The notes under the pieces: model-generated
The model's input: only the letters and a program-made list of their open reading frames with translations
What the model was told of the DNA's origin: nothing
Database searches by the model: none
Position numbers and translations under genes: made by a program
Shown: positions 16,943 to 24,445 of the stretch, one piece after another
How positions within the stretch are numbered: position 1 is the first letter of the stretch
Layout of the letters: the number at the start of each line of letters is the position of its first letter
Origin: Hwangdonia seohaensis
GTDB taxonomy: Bacteria; Bacteroidota; Bacteroidia; Flavobacteriales; Flavobacteriaceae
Direction: 5' to 3'
DNA: 64,000 nt
NCBI RefSeq assembly: GCF_031932625.1
Contig: NZ_JAVSCK010000003.1
Span: forward strand, 744,001 to 808,000

Positions 16943-18796
16943 ATGAAAAGCCACTTTCTTATTATATACTTATTTTTAATTGCAGTATCGGCAAGTGCAA
17001 AAACATCGACAATTGAACAAAAAATGCCTGCACTCAAAATACAGAGAACAATTATTAAGGCAGAAAAATTTGGGGTTATTCCAAACACCTCAAAGGATAT
17101 GGCACCATTTCTTAATGATTTGATTAAAGAGGCTTCTAAATATGCGAATGTAACCATCGAGTTTCAAAAGGGCAGATACGACGTTTGGCCAGAGCATTCA
17201 CCAAAACGCGACTATTTTATATCGAACACTTCAAGTGAAATTGAATGCCCTTCCAAAACTAAAACCATAGCGTTGTTATTGGAAGGTTTTGAGAATATCA
17301 CTATTGAGGGCAATGGGGCACTTTTTATAATCCATGAGAAGATGACCAATTTTGCTTTTGTGAATTGTAACGGCGTAAAAATGCAAAACATCAGTTTTGA
17401 CTATAAGCGAGCTACCATGTCTGAGCTGAAACTCGAATCGGTATCGAGCAATAGCATTACCGCAAGTGTCAATTCAGGCTCTAATTTTTTAATTACAAAT
17501 AATGGTCATATTGAATTTTACGGTGATAATTGGAAGCTTAAAAACCATCACACCATTGCCGTAAATCCAGAGCTTTCCGCTTGGTATTATAGCGATTTTG
17601 GTCCTCTATTAAAAAGCCAAGCAAAACATGTCGCTCCTGATAAAGTGGTTTTTGACGGCGATTTTTCTAACACCAATTACAAACAGGGACAGGTACTAAC
17701 TGTACGTGACCCGATTAGGGATCAAGTGGGTGGTTTTATTGGATATAGCAAGAATATTGGATTAAAAAATGTCAATATGCATTATATGCATGGCATGGGG
17801 ATTGTAAGCCAGTTTTCAGAAAATATTACATATGATGGCGTTAAGGTTCAGCCTCGAAAAGAAACAGGTAGGATTATTGCGGCGTTTGCTGATAGTTTTC
17901 ATTTTTCGGGTTGTAAAGGGCAGATTACTATTAAAAACTGTACGACTTCCGGTGCCCATGACGACGCTGTAAATATTCATGGAACTCATTTAAAAGTTAT
18001 GGAAAAAGTAGCTAACAATAAAATTAATTTAAAGTTTATGCATCATCAAACTTATGGTTTTGATGCTTTTTTTAAAGGCGATACTTTAAGTTTTATAAAA
18101 CCTAAAAGTTTACAAAATTACGGTAACGGAATTGTAAAGACGGTATCAAAAATAAGTGACCGAATGGTGCAAATAACCTTGGATAATGATTTGCCTGAAG
18201 GTTTTAAAATTGGCGATGTGGTTGAAAATATAACATGGACACCATCAGTATTAATTAAAAATAATTATTTTTCAGGAACAAACACGCGAGGCGTATTATT
18301 GACGACAAGAAGAAAAAGCATCATAGAGGATAATGTTTTTTACAGAACGGGAATGCATGCCATTTTAATAGCGAATGATGCTTCTAGTTGGTACGAATCG
18401 GGTGTTGTACGAGATGTTACCATTAAGGGAAATCAATTTATAGAATGTGGTTATAATCAGGTTCCGAACAATTATATTATTAATATTTGGCCAGAAAATC
18501 ATGAAGAAGTCCCCAACTATTTTGTTCATGAAAATATAGTTGTGGAAAACAACCTGTTTAAGGTGTTTGATACTCCTATTCTAAAGGCAAAAAGCACAAA
18601 AGGATTGGTGTTCAAAAATAACCAAATTGTGTCTTCAGACATTTTTAGTCGTCTAAAAGGCAATAAGCCTTCATTTTATTTTCAACAGTGTCAAGATGTA
18701 TTTGTAGAATTGAATAAAACAAACCTTGGTACATTTGATTCGATAGAAACAAAAAATATGTTGAATAGTGACATATCAATAAAAAATACGAAGTAG
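16943..18796 (+). CDS. GH110-family alpha-1,3-galactosidase-like beta-helix enzyme
   Basis: A 617-residue secreted protein. The start at 16943 gives the signal peptide MKSHFLIIYLFLIAVSASA; an ATG at 16904 would add a charged leader. The right-handed beta-helix begins with the GH110 block GRYDVWPEHSPKRDYF, then LLLEGFENITIEGNGALFI. The conserved acidic cluster is AHDDAVNIHGTH (His339, Asp340, Asp341). GH110 enzymes are inverting exo-alpha-1,3-galactosidases, first known from removal of the blood-group B galactose; some marine members act on carrageenan-derived sugars. The gene sits directly upstream of the GH95 gene (25 bases), consistent with removal of alpha-Gal before alpha-Fuc. Family assignment is good; specificity open. 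Confidence 0.83.
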   Translation: MKSHFLIIYLFLIAVSASAKTSTIEQKMPALKIQRTIIKAEKFGVIPNTSKDMAPFLNDLIKEASKYANVTIEFQKGRYDVWPEHSPKRDYFISNTSSEIECPSKTKTIALLLEGFENITIEGNGALFIIHEKMTNFAFVNCNGVKMQNISFDYKRATMSELKLESVSSNSITASVNSGSNFLITNNGHIEFYGDNWKLKNHHTIAVNPELSAWYYSDFGPLLKSQAKHVAPDKVVFDGDFSNTNYKQGQVLTVRDPIRDQVGGFIGYSKNIGLKNVNMHYMHGMGIVSQFSENITYDGVKVQPRKETGRIIAAFADSFHFSGCKGQITIKNCTTSGAHDDAVNIHGTHLKVMEKVANNKINLKFMHHQTYGFDAFFKGDTLSFIKPKSLQNYGNGIVKTVSKISDRMVQITLDNDLPEGFKIGDVVENITWTPSVLIKNNYFSGTNTRGVLLTTRRKSIIEDNVFYRTGMHAILIANDASSWYESGVVRDVTIKGNQFIECGYNQVPNNYIINIWPENHEEVPNYFVHENIVVENNLFKVFDTPILKAKSTKGLVFKNNQIVSSDIFSRLKGNKPSFYFQQCQDVFVELNKTNLGTFDSIETKNMLNSDISIKNTK

Positions 18797-18821
18797 CACC
18801 AAACTAATTTTAAACAGGTAA

Positions 18822-21179
18822 ATGAAAAAATTAATAAAACTATCAATAAGCACCTATCTCATTTTAATAACGGTATCTTCCTTTGCTCAGGAAAACAATG
18901 CGTTAGAACTTTGGTATAACGAGCCAGCGAGCAATTGGATGACCGAGGCATTGCCCATAGGAAATGGTTACGTGGGTGCCATGTTTTTTGGAGGGATACA
19001 CGAAGAACATATTCAATTTTCTGAAGGAATGCTTTGGTCTGGTGGCCCCGATTCCAATCCGGATTACAATATTGGCATCAGAAAAAATGCCCATAGTTTT
19101 TTGCCAGAAGTTAGAAAACTTTTAAAACAAGGAAAATCGGATGAGGCAGATAGAATTACAAAGTCCGAATTTACAGGAATCATTAATACAGGAAAACAAT
19201 ACAATGCTGATTTTGGCGACTACGGCGCCCAACAAACCATGGGCGATATCTATGTGAAAGTTGGGCAATCGGGAGAAGTTTCAAACTATAAGCGAAGCCT
19301 TGATATTAGTAAAGCGTTGGGGGAAGTTGAATATAATATTGGTAATAAAAATTACCGGCGCACTTATTTTGGAAATTATCCCAGCAAGGTTATGGTCTAT
19401 CGTTTTGAAAGCTCGGTTAAAACCGATTACGAAATTCGCTTTAAGAGTCCGCATACAAAAATCATTCAAAATTTTAACGATGGGGTGTATGCCTTTGAAG
19501 GGAAAGTTGCCGATAACGGAATGCCATTCGAAACCAAAATAGCCTTAAAATTATCCGACGGAAAAATAACGTATAAAGATGGCGTCATTTATATAAAGGA
19601 CGCTAAAGATGTTGTACTGTTAAATACATCTTCTACGGCTTATACCTTAACCTATCCCACCTATAAAGGGAACGATTATAAAGCTGATAACGAAAAAGTA
19701 TTGCAAGAATTGGCAAGTAAATCTTTTGATGATTTAAAAAGAGAACATGTTCAAGATTATTCAAATTTATTCAATCGTGTTAGTTTAAATTTGGGACAAA
19801 GTACTCAGGTTGCTGTCCCCACAAATGAAAGATTGCAGGCTTATTTTAACGGTTCGGAAGACGCTGGCTTAGAAAGTCTATACTTTCAATACGCACGTTA
19901 TTTAATGATTTCGGCAAGTCGCCCAAGCAGTATGTCTATGCATTTGCAAGGTAAATGGAATAACTCCACAAATCCGCCTTGGGCAGCCGATTACCACAGC
20001 AACATCAATTTAGAAATGATTTATTGGCCGGCAGAATTAACCAATCTGTCAGAATGCCACGTGCCATTTTTGGATTATATTGAAAGTTTGGTTGAACCCG
20101 GTAAACTTACAGCTAAAGAATTTTTCAATACCCGAGGATGGATGACAAATACCATGACCAATGCCTATGGTTACACATCGCCAGGGTGGGGCATTCCTTG
20201 GGGGTTCTTTCCCGGTGGTGCTGCATGGTTTTCCCAACACCTTTGGGATCATTATGATTTTACACAAGACGAAGAGTTTTTAAGAAAACAGGCTTACCCC
20301 GTAATGAAAGAAGCCGCATGGTTTTGGATCGATTATCTTACGAAGGACGAAAACGGTAAATTGGTTTCGATGCCATCGTATTCACCCGAGCATGGAGGCA
20401 TTTCAAAGGGTGCTTCAATGGATCATCAAATCGCTTGGGACATACTGAACAACTGTATAAAAGCCGCTGAGGTTTTAGAAATTGATGATGCATTCACAAC
20501 AAAAGCAATACAAACCAGAGATGCTATTTTGCCGCCTCAAATTGGGTCTTGGGGACAACTACAGGAATGGGCCGAAGATGTTGATGACCCCAACAATAAG
20601 CACCGCCACATTTCACATTTATTTGCACTGCATCCCGGAAATCAAATATCAACCACCCACACGCCCAAATTGGCCGAAGCAGCGAGAATAACCTTAAATG
20701 CCCGAGGTGATAGCGGTACGGGTTGGTCGCGAGCGTGGAAACTTAACTTTTGGGCACGTTTAAATGATGGCAATCGAGCGCATAAAATGCTGAAAAACTT
20801 ATTAAAGCCGGTGTCCAGCACCAATGTTGAAATGTCCACATCCGGTGGAACGTATGCCAATTTACTATGTGCGCACCCGCCATTTCAACTCGATGGAAAT
20901 ATGGGCGGTGCCGCAGGAATGGTGGAAATGTTGCTGCAGTCGCAATCGGGAATTATCGAATTGCTGCCCGCATTACCCGATGCATGGCAAAATGGAGAGG
21001 TAAAAGGATTAAAGGCCCGTGGGGGTTTTGAGGTAGATATCCTCTGGAAAGACGGTCGCGTTACAAAAGCTACAATTAAGGGCAAGCCCAATCAATCATC
21101 TAAACTTAAAGTAAATAATAAAACCATAGCGTTTCAATTAAATGCCGATGGTGTTTACGGATTTTCAGATAGAAACTAG
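18822..21179 (+). CDS. GH95 alpha-L-fucosidase (or alpha-L-galactosidase)
   Basis: A 785-residue secreted enzyme with signal peptide ending SSFAQ. The N-terminal beta-domain starts WYNEPASNWMTEALPIGNG, typical of GH95. In the (alpha/alpha)6 barrel, HSNINLEM supplies Asn394 and Asn396, SPEHG supplies Glu523 and LDGNMGG supplies Asp691. These match the Asn-Asn/Glu/Asp set known from Bifidobacterium AfcA. Family members cleave alpha-1,2-linked fucose with inversion, and a few cleave alpha-L-galactose. It is full length and all key residues are present. It lies between GH110 and the phosphodiesterase gene with 20-25-base gaps. Confidence 0.92.
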   Translation: MKKLIKLSISTYLILITVSSFAQENNALELWYNEPASNWMTEALPIGNGYVGAMFFGGIHEEHIQFSEGMLWSGGPDSNPDYNIGIRKNAHSFLPEVRKLLKQGKSDEADRITKSEFTGIINTGKQYNADFGDYGAQQTMGDIYVKVGQSGEVSNYKRSLDISKALGEVEYNIGNKNYRRTYFGNYPSKVMVYRFESSVKTDYEIRFKSPHTKIIQNFNDGVYAFEGKVADNGMPFETKIALKLSDGKITYKDGVIYIKDAKDVVLLNTSSTAYTLTYPTYKGNDYKADNEKVLQELASKSFDDLKREHVQDYSNLFNRVSLNLGQSTQVAVPTNERLQAYFNGSEDAGLESLYFQYARYLMISASRPSSMSMHLQGKWNNSTNPPWAADYHSNINLEMIYWPAELTNLSECHVPFLDYIESLVEPGKLTAKEFFNTRGWMTNTMTNAYGYTSPGWGIPWGFFPGGAAWFSQHLWDHYDFTQDEEFLRKQAYPVMKEAAWFWIDYLTKDENGKLVSMPSYSPEHGGISKGASMDHQIAWDILNNCIKAAEVLEIDDAFTTKAIQTRDAILPPQIGSWGQLQEWAEDVDDPNNKHRHISHLFALHPGNQISTTHTPKLAEAARITLNARGDSGTGWSRAWKLNFWARLNDGNRAHKMLKNLLKPVSSTNVEMSTSGGTYANLLCAHPPFQLDGNMGGAAGMVEMLLQSQSGIIELLPALPDAWQNGEVKGLKARGGFEVDILWKDGRVTKATIKGKPNQSSKLKVNNKTIAFQLNADGVYGFSDRN

Positions 21180-21199
21180 AACAATAAACCACAAAGAAT

Positions 21200-22066
21200 A
21201 TGAAATTTAAATACTGCATTTTATTATCGTTAAGCATAGCATTTTCGTTCACCGAAATCAAAGCTCAAAACAAAGTACTTATTTTAGGAATCGACGGTTG
21301 CCGACCCGATGCTTTGTTGGCTGCCAAAACACCTCATTTAGATAATTTGTGGAAAAACGGAGCCTATTCATTTAAAGCAAAAACCGATGACTTAAGTTGG
21401 AGCGGTGTTTGTTGGACCGGTATGCTTACGGGGGTTTGGAAGGATAAACATAAAGTAATGGGCAACCAATATTTAAATCCGAACATTGCAGAATACCCTC
21501 ATTTTTTTAACTTGGCAAAACAGCAACAACCGGATTTACGTACCTATTCCATAGCCAACTGGTCACCAGTTCATAAAATTCTTCAAGACAATGATGCCAC
21601 GGTTGTAAAACATAAACTAACCGATGGATTGGTTACCAGAAGTGTCGTAAAAACACTTAAAAAAGAAGATGTTGATGTGATGTTTGTCCATTTGGATAAT
21701 GTAGATCATGCGGGTCATAAATATGGGTATGCGATTGACAATTCGAAATATATTGAGTCTATTGAAAAAACCGATAAAAAAATAGGTAGAATAGTCAAAG
21801 CACTTCAAAAACGAAAAAATTATGATAACGAAAACTGGCTTATTTTAGTGTCAACCGATCATGGTGGAAGTGGCACAAATCACGGAAAGGCCATTCCGGA
21901 GCACACTACCATATTTTATATAGCATCGGGAAAAGATGTTGAGAAAGGGGAAATTAAAAAACAGGTTTATGTCATTGATGTGGCGGTAACGGCCCTTAAA
22001 CATTTAAACATTGATTTAATGGAAGCATGGAATTTGGACGGCAGCGTTTCTGGGTTGAAACAGTAA
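21200..22066 (+). CDS. Secreted NPP/alkaline-phosphatase-superfamily phosphodiesterase
   Basis: A 288-residue protein with signal peptide ending IKAQN. The type I phosphodiesterase/nucleotide pyrophosphatase fold shows in LGIDGCRPDALL (metal Asp32), SWSGVCWTGMLTG (nucleophile candidate Ser68), DNVDHAGH and STDHGG (metal Asp/His pairs), and NHGKAIPEHTTI (last His). At 288 residues it is a short, compact form without the extra domains of animal ENPPs. Relatives hydrolyse nucleotide, phosphocholine, phosphonate or sulfate esters. Its place among secreted glycosidases points to removing a phosphate- or phosphonate-linked group from the glycan. Ser rather than Thr as nucleophile is uncommon for classical NPPs. 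Confidence 0.83.
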   Translation: MKFKYCILLSLSIAFSFTEIKAQNKVLILGIDGCRPDALLAAKTPHLDNLWKNGAYSFKAKTDDLSWSGVCWTGMLTGVWKDKHKVMGNQYLNPNIAEYPHFFNLAKQQQPDLRTYSIANWSPVHKILQDNDATVVKHKLTDGLVTRSVVKTLKKEDVDVMFVHLDNVDHAGHKYGYAIDNSKYIESIEKTDKKIGRIVKALQKRKNYDNENWLILVSTDHGGSGTNHGKAIPEHTTIFYIASGKDVEKGEIKKQVYVIDVAVTALKHLNIDLMEAWNLDGSVSGLKQ

Positions 22067-22098
22067 TTCTTATATTTAAATAGTTTAATAAAAAAGAC

Positions 22099-24282
22099 AT
22101 GTTGCATATAAAAACTAAATTTCAATTTTTAACTGGACTCTTGTTTTTATTAACTTTTGTTTCCTGTAATTTGGGAAAAAATGGTGCAGCTGTCTCCAAT
22201 TCTATATTTATTTCACCACAAGGGAATGATGCCAATAAGGGCTCAAAAGATAACCCTTTTAAAACTTTGGATAAGGCTAAAGATGTCATCAGAAAATCAA
22301 ATGGTAAAAAAAACACTGTTTATTTGCGAGCGGGCACTTACAATCTATCGACTTCTTTTATCTTAGAAAAAGAAGATTCCGGAAGTAAAGAATCTCCTGT
22401 GGTTTATAAAGCTTACGAAAACGAAAAGGTTTCTATTTCTGGGGGTATTCAATTACCACTATCTCAAATAAAAGACATAAAGGACCCTACCATAATAAAA
22501 AGGTTGCTACCGCACATAGCGCAAAACGTAGTTGTTATTGACCTAAAAGAACTTAACATCAGCCAGTACGGGGAATTCGGACCACGAGGATTTAACCGAC
22601 CATATATTGCTGCTCCCAACGAATTGATTATAAATGGAAAAGCACTTGATATTGCCCGATGGCCAAATAAAGGAGAAGAAGCCATTCCAATTGGTGAAAT
22701 ACTTTTTAAAGGATCTATTCCCAGAAATGGAGACTACACCAACAAAGGGGCGGTATTTAAATGGAATACTTCAAGGCCTAAAAGGTGGCTAAATGCTCAA
22801 GATGTTTACATAACGGGATTATTTAATTATGGATATGCGGGTGATGCCATTAAATTAAAAGAAATTAATCAGGAAGACGAAACCTTTACTACATTACAAC
22901 CGCACTTATATGGTTTTGAAAATAAACACCCATGGAACAATTGGGTAGCTTTGAATGTGTTGGAAGAAATAGATGTGCCCGGGGAATATTTTATCGATAA
23001 AAAAAATGAGAAAGTCTATTTTTATCCACCAAAAGAACAGCCATTATCTACCATCCAACTTTCGGTAATAGAGCAACCATTGGTGCAATTAATTAATGCT
23101 TCACACATTATTTTGGACGGCATTACATTTGAGTGTTCTCGTGGCATGGGGGTTTATATTGAAGGCGGTAATAGTTGTTTGATAACCAATAGCGTTTTTA
23201 AAAATTTAGGTTTGGTAGCTATCAATATTGGCATGGGAGTCGAGCCGGATACAAAAATGCAGCATGAATTTACGGGCAAACCCATTTCAGGAGCTATTGG
23301 TAGTTTGTATTCCCATTTGTACAAAAACCCTACCTTCAACAGAAATGCTGGTACAAATCATGGCATTACAAATTGTGAAATTTTAAATATGGGTGCCGGT
23401 GGTATTATATTGGGAGGCGGGAACCGCATTACACTCGAACCTGGAAATAATTATGTAAAAAACTGCCAAATTTATAATTTTAACAGGCTCGATAAAACCT
23501 ATAAATCGGGAATAAATATTGACGGCGTTGGAAATAAAATACAAAATTGTATAATCCGTGATGCGCCGGGTACGGCCATATATTTACATGGCAATGATCA
23601 TATTATAGAGTACAATGAAGTGCATCATGTAATGATGGACGGGGACGATCAAGGCGCCTATTATTTAGGTAGAGACCCAAGCGAATTTAACAATATTGTC
23701 CGTTACAATTATTTTCACCACATCGGTATTTCACCAACTGCACATTCCACTTTTTGCCTGTATTACGATGATGGTTCTTGTGGCAATCAAGCTTATGGCA
23801 ATGTGTTTTATAAAGCTGGTAACCACTCTACGATTATTATTGGAGGCGGAAAGTATAATAAAATATTTAATAATGTATTTATAGATTGCAATCGGGGCAT
23901 TCAAACTGGCGATAGGTTAAAGCATTGGTCCAAGGCATTGCTGGACAAGGGCGGTTTGTTCGAAGAACGTTTAAACCTAGTTAAATACAATCAAGGGATA
24001 TACGCTAAAAAGTATCCCGAATTGGCAAATTATTGGGAGGATTCACCTGCCGACCCATCCAATGCTATTTACAACAATGTGTTTGTTCATACTAAAGAAC
24101 TCATTAATAAAAGATTTGAAAAAACAAGTTTCTCCAACAATTGGGAAACCGATGCGGACCCTGGGTTTGTAGATATGAAAAACCAACAATTTGGATTTAA
24201 AAAGGATGCTAAAGTTTTTGATACAATTCCCGATTTTAAAAATATACCTTTTGAAAAAATGGGACTTTATCACAAGCTCTGA
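22099..24282 (+). CDS. Right-handed parallel beta-helix lipoprotein, GH141-like
   Basis: A 727-residue lipoprotein with lipobox FVSC (Cys23). The N-terminal IFISPQGNDANKGSKDNPF and VYLRAGTYNLSTSFIL blocks are shared by large beta-helix carbohydrate-active enzymes such as GH141 and GH120. The central helix turns are visible as repeated N-x-I/N-C-x-I patterns (about residues 340-590), with acidic segments MMDGDDQGAYYL and LYYDDGS that could hold catalytic residues. The C-terminus DADPGFVDMKNQQFGF is the usual closing element. GH141 includes an alpha-L-fucosidase and a xylanase. I place it only as GH141-like; it could be an unassigned family. Confidence 0.6.
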   Translation: MLHIKTKFQFLTGLLFLLTFVSCNLGKNGAAVSNSIFISPQGNDANKGSKDNPFKTLDKAKDVIRKSNGKKNTVYLRAGTYNLSTSFILEKEDSGSKESPVVYKAYENEKVSISGGIQLPLSQIKDIKDPTIIKRLLPHIAQNVVVIDLKELNISQYGEFGPRGFNRPYIAAPNELIINGKALDIARWPNKGEEAIPIGEILFKGSIPRNGDYTNKGAVFKWNTSRPKRWLNAQDVYITGLFNYGYAGDAIKLKEINQEDETFTTLQPHLYGFENKHPWNNWVALNVLEEIDVPGEYFIDKKNEKVYFYPPKEQPLSTIQLSVIEQPLVQLINASHIILDGITFECSRGMGVYIEGGNSCLITNSVFKNLGLVAINIGMGVEPDTKMQHEFTGKPISGAIGSLYSHLYKNPTFNRNAGTNHGITNCEILNMGAGGIILGGGNRITLEPGNNYVKNCQIYNFNRLDKTYKSGINIDGVGNKIQNCIIRDAPGTAIYLHGNDHIIEYNEVHHVMMDGDDQGAYYLGRDPSEFNNIVRYNYFHHIGISPTAHSTFCLYYDDGSCGNQAYGNVFYKAGNHSTIIIGGGKYNKIFNNVFIDCNRGIQTGDRLKHWSKALLDKGGLFEERLNLVKYNQGIYAKKYPELANYWEDSPADPSNAIYNNVFVHTKELINKRFEKTSFSNNWETDADPGFVDMKNQQFGFKKDAKVFDTIPDFKNIPFEKMGLYHKL

Positions 24283-24445
24283 ATGAAAAGAGTTGCATGA
24301 ATTATGAATCGAATAACATGAAAATCACAATATCAACCAATCCGAAGTTTAACGGAGAATCTTTTAAGGAGCCTAGTTTTTTAAGAATTATTTTGAAAGT
24401 TTAACAACATTAAATAAAGTAATATTAACACGACAATAACTCAAT
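24283..24445 (+). other. 163-base gap with possible 28-codon ORF
   Basis: This is the longest gap inside the enzyme part of the locus. It contains ATGAATCGAATAACATGA at 24304, a near copy of the downstream GH2 start (ATGAATAGAATAACC), ended at once by TGA. An overlapping 28-codon frame at 24318-24404 starts MKITISTNPKFNGESF. Neither has recognisable homology. It may be a duplicated leader or a remnant of a lost gene. Confidence 0.25.
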
